Of a stretch of DNA of 30,681 nucleotides, positions 1 to 7,591 are shown piece by piece. The notes under the pieces were generated by a model that ran no database searches, had not been told where the DNA came from, and worked only from the letters and a program-made list of their open reading frames with translations. The stretch lies in the NCBI GenBank assembly GCA_045657205.1, contig JAZOSS010000024.1, forward strand, positions 1 through 30,681, in the 5' to 3' direction. Within the stretch, counting starts at the first letter, position 1. Each line of letters starts with the position of its first letter. Made by a program: the position numbers and the translations under genes. The DNA comes from RGIG7213 sp045657205 (GTDB lineage Bacteria; Bacillota; Clostridia; Oscillospirales; CAG-272).

Positions 1-739
1 CGTCAAATGTCGGATCGATATGATACCAATAGTCACCGAGCTTGACGATGCTCCATCCGTGCACCATTGCGGCACTTCTTACAAAATCCGACAATATTCC
101 GAGTCTGTGCATAAAATAATTGAATGTGTACGCATACCCCTGGCATACCGCATCGCGGTCAACCAAAACGCCGTAGATGTTATATACCGACGGAATTCCT
201 TCCCTGCCTTCCAGAACATCTTCGTTGTATCTCGTGTTAAGAGTTATGTAATTATGAATATAAAGGACCTTTCCCAAGTCGGTAGGTATTTTTGATGCTT
301 CGCCGAGAACGCTTATCGTTTCGTATTCAATCTGTTTTATCATATTCGGAATATCTTCTTTAAGATATTCCGAATACATAATAACTCTGTGTGCAACATT
401 GTTAACATCTATCAGAAATCCAAACCTGCCGGAAAGAAAAAACAATTCAGGATACTGCCTGTGCATTGAAACAAACAGCTGTTTTGCAACATTTATATCC
501 ATATTCCACGAATGAATATCGATTTCAATGTAGGATTGTCCGTTTGTTGTATCAGAACAAACAACATATGAATCAAAATCAAACATTTGATCGTATATCT
601 CATCAACATAGTCTTTGTAGATATAATCGGGATTTCTCGTTATTTCGTTTTCAATTCGTGCAGAAGGAGTAATTGTAAGTGCAAATACGGATGAAATAAA
701 AACAGAAATAAAAAGAACGACACTTAATACTCTTTTCAT
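1..739 (-). CDS. Secreted transglutaminase-like domain protein (3' end outside window)
   Basis: The reading frame starts at the ATG at 739 and stays open to the window edge, giving 246 codons without a stop, so the C-terminus is missing. Residues 1-20 form a signal peptide: MKR, a hydrophobic run, then an Ala-type cleavage region (SVFA). The middle (about 30-180) is not recognised. Residues 199-242 carry the order expected of a transglutaminase/protease-like fold: Cys199 in AVCQGYA, His227 in HGWSIV and Asp242 in WYHIDPTF, that is, the Cys-His-Asp triad. Such bacterial domains are usually extracellular cysteine peptidases or cross-linking enzymes acting on cell-wall or surface proteins; the substrate cannot be told here. 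A GGGGG stretch lies 5 bases before the ATG. The gene follows pfkA on the same strand but is separated from it by a terminator hairpin. Confidence 0.8.
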   Translation of the reverse strand, partial: MKRVLSVVLFISVFISSVFALTITPSARIENEITRNPDYIYKDYVDEIYDQMFDFDSYVVCSDTTNGQSYIEIDIHSWNMDINVAKQLFVSMHRQYPELFFLSGRFGFLIDVNNVAHRVIMYSEYLKEDIPNMIKQIEYETISVLGEASKIPTDLGKVLYIHNYITLNTRYNEDVLEGREGIPSVYNIYGVLVDRDAVCQGYAYTFNYFMHRLGILSDFVRSAAMVHGWSIVKLGDYWYHIDPTFD

Positions 740-765
740 ATTAGCCCCCATATTGATTATAAAAT

Positions 766-795
766 AAGTGCGCTAATGAGAACACAAGCGCACTT
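766..795 (-). terminator. Rho-independent terminator after pfkA
   Basis: A perfect 9-bp stem (AAGTGCGCT with AGCGCACTT) and a 12-base loop lie just past the pfkA stop and are followed by ATTTTAT on the minus strand. The plus strand also runs into TTTTT, so it could work in both directions. Confidence 0.8.
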
Positions 796-805
796 TTTAA
801 TTCGA

Positions 806-1870
806 TTATTTGCAGATTTCCTGGGAAATTCTGTAAAGGTTAAGTTTTGCTGCAGCTCTTGCTTCGCAATGACGGCGCATTTCAACGAGTGAGCCTTCCG
901 CTTCAAGTTCTGCATATTCTTCGGGTGTCATAAGATCTTTGAACATTCTGTCTATCTTGAGTGCTTTGTTTATATCCATAGACGTGATAACGCCCTGTCT
1001 TTCGCATATAACGAGATTGCTCTTGCCGTCAAGCAACTCCATAACGGCAGCTTTACCCATGAGAGATGCCGTTACTCTGTCGCGTACTGTAGGATTGCCG
1101 CCTCTTTGTACGTGTGCAAGTCTTGAAAAACGTGTTTCTATTCCCGTTTTTTCTTCGATACGTTTAGCGTAAGCTTCGGCAAAATCCTGCTTTCCTTCAG
1201 CAACGATAACGATGAAATTACGTTTTTTGTTTTCTCTCGCCTTCAATATCTTCTGTATTGCGTGTTCTTCATCATATGGTAATTCTCTAACAGCTATGGA
1301 AATAGCACCTGTTGCAATGCCTGTATGAAGAGCTATGTCACCTGCGTACTTGCCCATAACTTCAACTACATTACATCTCGCGTGAGATTCACAAGTATCG
1401 CGGAGCTTGTCAACCCATTCAACAACGGTATTCATTGCCGTGTCAAAGCCTATTGTGTAGTCTGTAGAAGAAATATCATTGTCAATAGTTGCAGGAATAC
1501 CTATACAAGGAATTCCTCTCAACGTAAGATCTGTTGCGCCTCTGAATGTACCGTCGCCGCCAATGGCAATAATACCGTCAATTCCTCTTTTTTTGCATAC
1601 TTCGACGGCCTTCTGCATTCCTTCTTCTGTCTTGAATTCGGGGCAACGAGCGGAATAAAGCATAGTGCCGCCGCGAGAAATGATGTTGGAAACGCTTCGT
1701 ATGCTGAGAAGTTCCATATCATCTTCAATGAGACCTTTATAACCGCTGTATATTCCGTATACTTCTTCAACTCCTCTGCCTATAGCAGTGCGAACAACTG
1801 AACGGATCGCAGCATTCATTCCGGGAGCATCTCCACCGGATGTTAAAACACCTATTCTTTTAAATTGCAT
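806..1870 (-). CDS. pfkA: 6-phosphofructokinase, PfkA family
   Basis: Cytoplasmic glycolytic enzyme that phosphorylates fructose 6-phosphate to fructose 1,6-bisphosphate. The N-terminal nucleotide site is GVLTSGGDAPGMN (7-19). The GGDGT motif is at 104-108, and its Gly107 matches the position that is Gly in ATP-dependent and Asp in pyrophosphate-dependent enzymes, so ATP is the likely donor. The catalytic loop is PATIDND (126-132), followed by the TDYTIGFDTA stretch. HVQRGGNPT near residue 255 belongs to the sugar-phosphate site. At 354 residues the protein is about 35 longer than the classical 319-320-residue bacterial enzyme. The extra part is a charged C-terminal helix-like tail. AGAGGT sits 8 bases before the ATG. 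The gene lies 123 bases downstream of ricT and ends in its own terminator. No convincing promoter was found in that gap, so read-through from ricT is possible. Confidence 0.95.
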   Translation of the reverse strand: MQFKRIGVLTSGGDAPGMNAAIRSVVRTAIGRGVEEVYGIYSGYKGLIEDDMELLSIRSVSNIISRGGTMLYSARCPEFKTEEGMQKAVEVCKKRGIDGIIAIGGDGTFRGATDLTLRGIPCIGIPATIDNDISSTDYTIGFDTAMNTVVEWVDKLRDTCESHARCNVVEVMGKYAGDIALHTGIATGAISIAVRELPYDEEHAIQKILKARENKKRNFIVIVAEGKQDFAEAYAKRIEEKTGIETRFSRLAHVQRGGNPTVRDRVTASLMGKAAVMELLDGKSNLVICERQGVITSMDINKALKIDRMFKDLMTPEEYAELEAEGSLVEMRRHCEARAAAKLNLYRISQEICK

Positions 1871-1993
1871 TGTAAATACCTCTGAAAAATTATCGGGACT
1901 TTATCGGTCCGAGCCACAATATTAACACAACATTATGACATAAATATTAAAAAACATTGTATAAATCGAAATAAAACAACAATATTTGCTATT

Positions 1994-3106
1994 TTATTTG
2001 TTATTTTTTGCTTCCGCTTCGTTTTTTTCGCGTTTTACATATCCTATGCTCTTCACATTATCTCTGTGATATTGTTTCGGCGCGGCATCGGGATCTGCAG
2101 ATAATCTCACCTTTATTGTACCTGCAAGCGGTGAACATTCGACAACGATACCGTCACCATCGGGAGTTCTTACAAGGGAGTCGACTTTGGGTGTCAGGCG
2201 TATTTCTTCTTCGTAAGTTTCGTGTTCAAATTTCAAGCAACACATAAGTCTTCCGCAAGTACCGGATATCTTTACGGAATTCAGTGAAAGATTTTGTTCT
2301 TTTGCCATTTTCATAGATACCTGACCGCAATCGCTCAAGAATGTTTTACAGCAAAAAGGTCTGCCGCAAATTCCAAGACCGCCCATCATTTTTGCTTCAT
2401 CTCTTATTCCGATCTGACGAAGCTCTATTCTTGTTTTGAAAAGAGAGGCGAGATCTTTTACAAGCTCTCTGAAATCGACTCTTGTATCCGATGTGAAATA
2501 AAACAACAGCTTTGAATTGTCAAACGTATATTCAGCTTCGACAAGCTTCATCGGAAGCTCATGTTTTTCAACAAGCTTTTGACATTCTTCAAGTGCTTCT
2601 TTTTCTTTTTTGATATTTTCCTCGTTTTTCTTTTCGTCTTCTTCGGTTGCAAGGCGTACAACGCATCTTAAAGGAAGTATTACTTCTCTTTCGCTCACCG
2701 TCTTATTTTCAACTGTTATTTCACCGAATTCAAGTCCGCGTGCCGTTTCAACGATGACGTTAGAGAAAAGCGTATATTTTTTATCACCCGGATTAAAATA
2801 ATATACTTTTTCCGAATTATCAAATTTAACGCCTACTATTTCATATTGTTTTTCGGCAGGCTCTTCTATAACCGTGACAAATTCACCCAAAAAAGAGCTT
2901 TTTTTCTCGGAATCGTCCGATATTTCAGAAGCCTCCGGCATAGGGATCATATCCTCGGGAATTTCTATTTCGGGACGTTCATATTTTCCGTTTTTCTTCT
3001 CTGTATTCGGCTTTGCCTTATGATTGTTGTTATTATGGCGGAAAGGTTTTTTGCCATACTTCTGATACGTATTTTTTTGGTTTGTATTCGTTTTTATTTC
3101 AGACAT
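1994..3106 (-). CDS. ricT: PSP1-domain protein RicT (YaaT-like)
   Basis: PSP1 family protein. In Bacillus subtilis RicT (YaaT) forms a complex with RicA and RicF that carries iron-sulfur clusters and assists RNase Y-dependent mRNA processing, competence and sporulation. Residues 1-75 are a low-complexity, Lys/Asn-rich then acidic extension that looks disordered. The conserved core starts near 88 (YEIVGVKFDNSEKVYYF). The Cys-rich part typical of RicT is clear: C247, C252-C253 in GICGRPFCC, C260, then C284 and C289-C290 in GTCGRLMCC, which are the likely cluster ligands. GGAG lies 8 bases before the ATG. The gene overlaps the end of holB by 13 bases, and a holB-ricT pair is also found in B. subtilis. 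No RicA or RicF gene is visible in this window. Confidence 0.92.
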   Translation of the reverse strand: MSEIKTNTNQKNTYQKYGKKPFRHNNNNHKAKPNTEKKNGKYERPEIEIPEDMIPMPEASEISDDSEKKSSFLGEFVTVIEEPAEKQYEIVGVKFDNSEKVYYFNPGDKKYTLFSNVIVETARGLEFGEITVENKTVSEREVILPLRCVVRLATEEDEKKNEENIKKEKEALEECQKLVEKHELPMKLVEAEYTFDNSKLLFYFTSDTRVDFRELVKDLASLFKTRIELRQIGIRDEAKMMGGLGICGRPFCCKTFLSDCGQVSMKMAKEQNLSLNSVKISGTCGRLMCCLKFEHETYEEEIRLTPKVDSLVRTPDGDGIVVECSPLAGTIKVRLSADPDAAPKQYHRDNVKSIGYVKREKNEAEAKNNK

Positions 3107-4116
3107 TTATTATCTCCGTTATATTTTGTTTTCCAAAGCCTTGATGAGTATTCTGTGACGGTAAGAGTAAGTCTTGCATTTATATTTTCGTTTTGCAAAA
3201 CTTCAAAAAGTACGTCACACATCGCCAGAAGCGTCGCAGTCGGATATATCTGTGCATACAGTTCCGCGTCTTCACGGTCTGTAAAATATTCAAACGGAAG
3301 TTCCGCATCCTGTTTTACGGTAATTATATCGCGTATTGCCGAAAGGATCATTCGGCAAACGTCGCAATAATCCTGCATTGATTTTATATTTTCCACTTGA
3401 TAGGATATTAAATCAAATTCGCTGCCTGATTTACTTAATAAAAGCTCAATTATCTTATCGGAAATATTACGCATGTGAAGCACTGTACTGTCGGAGGAAA
3501 GAATATCAAGAGCTTTGCCGTAAGATCCTTTAGCAAGAGCTATTGCCGTTTCAATATCACCCTCGATATTGTTTTGCTTTAAATAAGATCTGATTGTGTC
3601 GTCAGAGAGCCGTTCAAGATGAAATATCTCACACCGTGAGCGTATTGTCGGCAAAAGCTTGTTTTCGTCCTCACAAAGTATAAAGAAATATACACCGTTT
3701 GGCGGTTCTTCCAGAAGCTTTAAAAGTGCATTTTGTGTTCTCGGAGCGATTTTATCTCCGTCAGGTAAAATATACACTTTAAAATCAAGATCGTTCGGCT
3801 TGTATGAAATGGAAGAATAAATATCGCGAATTGATTCAATCGGCACCAAAGCTCGGTTTTCGGGTTTTTTTATCGTGTATATATCAACACATTCACCGTT
3901 TTTTATTTTATGGCAAATATCACATTCTCCGCATGGTGCGCTATTTGATTTGCAAGCCATAGCCGAGATAACGTCGTTTACAAGTGTCTTTTTTCCTGTT
4001 CCTTCTTTGCCTGCAAGCACTACTGCGTGAAAGAAATTACCTCGTTCGATCGCTCCTGAAAGAAGATGCTTTACTTCTTCGTTAGCATATATTCTGTTAA
4101 GTGTAACTTTTTTCAT
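3094..4116 (-). CDS. holB: DNA polymerase III subunit delta' (clamp loader)
   Basis: Delta' is the stator subunit of the clamp loader that places the beta clamp on DNA. Visible features are the P-loop-like GKEGTGKKT (36-44), the zinc-binding cysteines C55, C62, C65 and C68, the block RTQNALLKLLEEPP (126-139), and the SRC motif at 160-162 used to contact ATP bound to a neighbouring subunit. The Walker B position reads ILPDGDKI rather than DEAD/DEAH, as is usual for the non-hydrolysing delta'. The length of 340 residues is typical. The start overlaps the end of the upstream decarboxylase gene by 20 bases and no strong ribosome-binding site is visible, so translational coupling is likely. The 3' end overlaps ricT. 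Confidence 0.93.
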   Translation of the reverse strand: MKKVTLNRIYANEEVKHLLSGAIERGNFFHAVVLAGKEGTGKKTLVNDVISAMACKSNSAPCGECDICHKIKNGECVDIYTIKKPENRALVPIESIRDIYSSISYKPNDLDFKVYILPDGDKIAPRTQNALLKLLEEPPNGVYFFILCEDENKLLPTIRSRCEIFHLERLSDDTIRSYLKQNNIEGDIETAIALAKGSYGKALDILSSDSTVLHMRNISDKIIELLLSKSGSEFDLISYQVENIKSMQDYCDVCRMILSAIRDIITVKQDAELPFEYFTDREDAELYAQIYPTATLLAMCDVLFEVLQNENINARLTLTVTEYSSRLWKTKYNGDNKCLK

Positions 4117-5443
4117 TATTTATCACATCTATTTCGATTATATTATTTTCAAGCAAGATACCGACCACTTCTTCGTCTATAACATCTCCGGGGGTGACAA
4201 TAGGTATTCCGGGCGGGTAAATATATTTTGTTTCAGCAGCTACCGCCCCCTTTGCAATTTTTACTTCAAGTGATATTTTTTTTGCAAAGAAGGCATCAAA
4301 AAGCCGTACGGCACGTTTGCATATCGGGTATTCCCTGATTGGAGAAAGGACAGCTGTAGGTTCAAATTCTTTTGTAAAATCCAAAACTGCTTTTGCAAGT
4401 TTTTCAAAATCTTTATCAGTGTTAAAAAATGAAGGAATCATAACACATCTGTCAACTGTAGCAAATTCAACTATTATTTTATTATCTTGCAAATAACGGC
4501 TGAGTGATTCCATATCGTAAAATTTACCGTTTATATCATCGGATACAAGGGTTATTCTGCACGGATCGCAAAGCTCGAAGCGCTCACGTTTTATTCCGCA
4601 GGATGAGATACTTTTTTCAAAAATGCCGATGCGATTTATAAGAGCGTTTACTGCTTGTTTGCCGTTTTTTTTCATATAATCCATTGCGCGATCGACCGAT
4701 GCGGCGATAAGATACGATGGCGATGTGGAATTAAAAAGCCTCATTCCGCAAAGCAATAATCCCCTATCGCATACGTTGCTGTGAAGAATCGCTCCTCCTG
4801 TAAGCACGGGAAGGGTTTTATGTACCGAATCAATACAAAAATGAGCACCTGCGGAAATCGGGTGTACTACCCCATTACACCAGCGAAGATGTGAGCCGTG
4901 TGAATTATCGACTATAAGAAACGAGTTGTTTTTGTTACATAATTCAACGTACGAAGATACGTCTTTCATCTTGCCGTAATAGTCAGGTGAGGTTATGATA
5001 ACGGTTGCGCCGCTGTGGTTTTCAATCAGCGTTTTCAGTTCACCGAAAGAAGAAAAATAGTAAAAATCACAGCCGCACAGCGCAAGTGAATTTATCACAG
5101 AAGTATGTACGCATCTGTCAAGTAAAAACTTTCTTCCCTTTAAAATCGTGCAGGCATATACAGCAGTACGTATTGCCGCTGTTGCACCGTGTGCGGATAC
5201 GACGCACGTATTACTTCCGTAGATATCGGAGATTTTTTTTAATGTTTTTTCAACGGGACCGCCTGATGAAGGATCGTACAGATTATCGGTTTCGGAGTTT
5301 TCCGTTATATCACATCCGAATAAATCAGACAGGTCGTAAAGGCCGCTTTTTCCACCGTGTCCCGGCATATGAAAACGCACGTACGAGTCGTTTGTGTATG
5401 CCGACACCATATCACCGATACCCTTAAAATTATGATTTTTCAA
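4097..5443 (-). CDS. Orn/Lys/Arg decarboxylase-family PLP enzyme (YaaO/SpeA-like)
   Basis: Fold-type I PLP enzyme of the Orn/Lys/Arg decarboxylase family. The N-terminal signature RFHMPGHGG is at 23-31. The cofactor region contains VDNSHGSH (178-185), with Asp179 expected to face the pyridine nitrogen, and the PLP lysine is Lys209 in SVHKTLPVLTGG. At 448 residues it matches the short YaaO-like members rather than the long inducible decarboxylases with a wing domain. B. subtilis also has yaaO in its tmk-holB-ricT region, so the position supports the call; no tmk lies between the genes here. The substrate (Arg, Lys or Orn) cannot be read from the sequence. The TTG start overlaps the asnA stop as TTGA, and no good ribosome-binding site precedes it, so coupling to asnA is likely. 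An in-frame ATG 11 codons later is the alternative start. Confidence 0.88.
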   Translation of the reverse strand: MKNHNFKGIGDMVSAYTNDSYVRFHMPGHGGKSGLYDLSDLFGCDITENSETDNLYDPSSGGPVEKTLKKISDIYGSNTCVVSAHGATAAIRTAVYACTILKGRKFLLDRCVHTSVINSLALCGCDFYYFSSFGELKTLIENHSGATVIITSPDYYGKMKDVSSYVELCNKNNSFLIVDNSHGSHLRWCNGVVHPISAGAHFCIDSVHKTLPVLTGGAILHSNVCDRGLLLCGMRLFNSTSPSYLIAASVDRAMDYMKKNGKQAVNALINRIGIFEKSISSCGIKRERFELCDPCRITLVSDDINGKFYDMESLSRYLQDNKIIVEFATVDRCVMIPSFFNTDKDFEKLAKAVLDFTKEFEPTAVLSPIREYPICKRAVRLFDAFFAKKISLEVKIAKGAVAAETKYIYPPGIPIVTPGDVIDEEVVGILLENNIIEIDVINNEKSYT

Positions 5444-6438
5444 AGGAGTTCAACGCCGAGCTTTTTGCACGTGTCAACTATTTCATCGCTCCATATGGAT
5501 GACTGCACCTCACCTATATGAGCCTTGTTAAGGATCAGCATACAAAGACGCGACTGACCTATACCGCCGCCTATGGTAAGCGGTAAGGTATTATTCAAGA
5601 GCATTGAATGGAAGGGTTTTTCTGCCCATTCGGAAACCCCTCTTTCCGCAAGCTGTGATGTAAGTGATGCTGCGTTTACTCTTATACCCATTGAGGATAT
5701 TTCAAACGGAATATCCAAAACTTCGTTGTAGAACAAAATATCTCCGTTGAGATCCCAGTCGTCGTAATCGGGGGCACGTCCGTCGTGCACAGAACCGTCG
5801 GAAAGCTTTTTACCTATCTGAGAGATGAATACGGTTTTGTATTCTCTCACTATCAGAAGTTCTCTTTCTTTGGGAGATTTGTCGGGATAAAGAGCGCGAA
5901 GTTCCTCGCTTGTGATAAATTTAACGTCACGGTTCAATTTACCGTTTAACTGCGGAAAAATATTGTTTATCGCCTGCTGTGTATCGCATATGGCATCAAC
6001 GATCTTTTTTACGGTTGCGTAAAGATATTCCGTTGTACGTTCTTCTTCAAAAATTATTTTTTCCCAGTCCCACTGATCGACGTAAATTGAGTGAATATTG
6101 TCAAGATCCTCGTCACGTCTTATAGCGTTCATATCTGTGTAGAGGCCTTTGCCGTGAGAAAATCCGTATTTTGCAAGTGCCATTCTCTTCCATTTTGCAA
6201 GAGAGTGGACGATCTGTGCTTCCGAACCAACAGCGGGAATATCAAAGCTGACAGGCCTTTCAATGCCGTTGAGATTATCGTTAAGTCCCGACGCTTCCGT
6301 TACGAACAGCGGTGCAGATACGCGTTGAAGCGACATAGCGCCGCTGAAATTATCCTCAAATATGCGCTTAATGAGTGATATCGCTTTTTGTGTTGAATAC
6401 AGATCAAGCGATGATTTATAGTTTTCAGGAATTTTCAT
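5440..6438 (-). CDS. asnA: Aspartate-ammonia ligase (asparagine synthetase A)
   Basis: AsnA makes asparagine from aspartate, ammonia and ATP through an aspartyl-AMP intermediate. Its fold is related to class II aminoacyl-tRNA synthetases. The whole 332-residue chain follows the family, whose E. coli member has 330: the N-terminal YSTQKAISLIKRIFED (14-29), the central block around VDQWDWEKII and DDWDLNGDI, and the C-terminal GGGIGQSRLCMLIL followed by the HIGEVQSSIW stretch. GGAG is placed 8 bases before the ATG. It is the first gene of an overlapping run with the decarboxylase, holB and ricT and has its own promoter. Co-transcribing an ammonia-dependent asparagine synthetase with a clamp-loader gene is probably an arrangement of convenience rather than a shared pathway. 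Confidence 0.95.
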   Translation of the reverse strand: MKIPENYKSSLDLYSTQKAISLIKRIFEDNFSGAMSLQRVSAPLFVTEASGLNDNLNGIERPVSFDIPAVGSEAQIVHSLAKWKRMALAKYGFSHGKGLYTDMNAIRRDEDLDNIHSIYVDQWDWEKIIFEEERTTEYLYATVKKIVDAICDTQQAINNIFPQLNGKLNRDVKFITSEELRALYPDKSPKERELLIVREYKTVFISQIGKKLSDGSVHDGRAPDYDDWDLNGDILFYNEVLDIPFEISSMGIRVNAASLTSQLAERGVSEWAEKPFHSMLLNNTLPLTIGGGIGQSRLCMLILNKAHIGEVQSSIWSDEIVDTCKKLGVELL

Positions 6439-6486
6439 TTTTAATTCTCCGTTATCGTTTCTGAATAAGCAATAAATATTTAATTT

Positions 6487-6532
6487 ATTATAACCCGACC
6501 GTAATTATAACACAAATACTTTGATAAATCAA
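6487..6532 (-). promoter_or_regulatory. Promoter(s) of the asnA operon, two overlapping
   Basis: On the minus strand TTGATT (6527-6532), a 17-bp spacer and TATAAT (6504-6509) make a good sigma-A promoter. A second set, TTGTGT (6510-6515), 17 bp and TATAAT (6487-6492), overlaps it, so the upstream -10 lies inside the downstream spacer. Either or both could drive asnA. Confidence 0.75.
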
Positions 6533-6550
6533 TAAGAAATGTGATTTTTC

Positions 6551-6581
6551 TTCAAAATAAAATCCCGTGACGAAGCACGGG
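6551..6581 (-). terminator. Rho-independent terminator after ispE
   Basis: CCCGTG and CACGGG form a 6-bp GC stem around a CTTCGT loop (6564-6581), followed on the minus strand by ATTTTATTTT, shortly after the ispE stop codon. Confidence 0.85.
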
Positions 6582-6587
6582 AAAATA

Positions 6588-7436
6588 TCAACCATTGACA
6601 GGAGTGCAGAAAAAAGCCCTGTAGCCCTTTGAAACAAGCTCATCTGTTGCTTTTTTTGCATTTTCTTCTTCTGCGTATACAGAAAAAACGGACGGACCGC
6701 TTCCGCTCATCAGTACGCCCAGCGGAGAAAACGCGTACATAATTTTTTTTATATTTTCGTCATAAGGGGATACTGTTTCAAAGACATTATAAAACTCATT
6801 TGATATCTTTTCAAGAGCTCCTGTTTCAAGAGCTGATACGATATTTTTTACAGATACGATATTTCGGTTTTGTTTTTTATCGAGTTCCTCAAACGCCCAT
6901 TTTGTACTTACCGACGTGTCGCCTATAGCTATGACGATGTAACAATCAGGCATTTTATTTATCGGTGTTAATTTTTCCCCTATTCCCTCTGCAAGTGCGG
7001 TTCCGCCGCAGATGCAAAAAGGTACGTCCGCACCTATGGGTTTTCCCATGATCATAAGCTGCTCTGTCGAAAAAGGCACACCGTAAAGCAAGTTCAGTGC
7101 TTTGAGTGTGGCTGCGGCATCCGTAGATCCACCTGCAAGACCTGCACCTATGGGAATCTGCTTGTCAACTTTTATTTCTATACCCGAAAGCGGTATTTGA
7201 GCTTTATCAAAAAAGCATTTTGCCGCTTTGTATATAAGATTATTTTCACACGGTCCGTCAATTTGCGGACAATCTATATAAATACCTCCATGCGTGGTCT
7301 TTCTGAACTCAAGCACATCGCAAAGTCCTACTGATTGCATTATACTTTGCAAGTCGTGATAACCGTTCGGAAGTCTTTCTTTTACTTCCAAAAAAAGATT
7401 TATTTTCGCATAAGCGTTTATTTTTACCGTATCCAT
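6588..7436 (-). CDS. ispE: 4-diphosphocytidyl-2-C-methyl-D-erythritol kinase
   Basis: GHMP-family kinase of the non-mevalonate (MEP) isoprenoid pathway; it phosphorylates the 2-hydroxyl of CDP-methylerythritol using ATP. The N-terminal AYAKINLFLEV carries the catalytic lysine (Lys11). The GHMP phosphate loop is PIGAGLAGGSTDAAA (95-109). The catalytic aspartate is Asp137 in GKPIGADVPF. The C-terminal GHMP motif is MSGSGPSVFSVY near 253-264. The length of 282 residues is typical. The start is fixed by GGAG 7 bases before the ATG, downstream of a near-perfect promoter. The gene is a single transcription unit with its own terminator, divergent from rlmB. Confidence 0.96.
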   Translation of the reverse strand: MDTVKINAYAKINLFLEVKERLPNGYHDLQSIMQSVGLCDVLEFRKTTHGGIYIDCPQIDGPCENNLIYKAAKCFFDKAQIPLSGIEIKVDKQIPIGAGLAGGSTDAAATLKALNLLYGVPFSTEQLMIMGKPIGADVPFCICGGTALAEGIGEKLTPINKMPDCYIVIAIGDTSVSTKWAFEELDKKQNRNIVSVKNIVSALETGALEKISNEFYNVFETVSPYDENIKKIMYAFSPLGVLMSGSGPSVFSVYAEEENAKKATDELVSKGYRAFFCTPVNG

Positions 7437-7460
7437 TTGAAAACTCCGAATTTTTTTCGT

Positions 7461-7489
7461 ATTATATCACACATAGAAAAATATGTCAA
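7461..7489 (-). promoter_or_regulatory. Promoter of ispE
   Basis: The minus strand shows consensus TTGACA (7484-7489), a 17-bp spacer and consensus TATAAT (7461-7466), ending 24 bases before the ispE ATG. Nothing resembling an operator overlaps it, which fits constitutive expression. Confidence 0.92.
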
Positions 7490-7553
7490 CACTCATAATT
7501 TTACAAGCAATATTGTAAATTTTTATAAATATATATACAAAACAATATTTTTA

Positions 7554-7562
7554 TGGTATCAT
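7554..7562 (+). promoter_or_regulatory. Extended -10 promoter of rlmB (probable)
   Basis: TGGTATCAT fits an extended -10 element (TGn plus a near TATAAT); the -35 region is only TATACA-like. It would start transcription near 7569, about 23 bases before the rlmB ATG. It overlaps an ATG at 7553, which argues that this earlier ATG is not used. An inverted repeat, AATATTGT (7509-7516) with ACAATATT (7542-7549), lies just upstream but may be chance in AT-rich DNA. Confidence 0.55.
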
Positions 7563-7591
7563 TATTGTATAGAACTTTTTGGAGAAGAACG

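Noticed and set aside
6439..6503. T-box or other amino-acid riboswitch before asnA
   Set aside because: The leader is too short and AT-rich, with no T-box sequence or stable terminator/antiterminator pair.
7553..7591. Upstream ATG start for rlmB
   Set aside because: It lies within the predicted extended -10 element and has no ribosome-binding site, whereas the ATG at 7592 has GGAG at the right distance.
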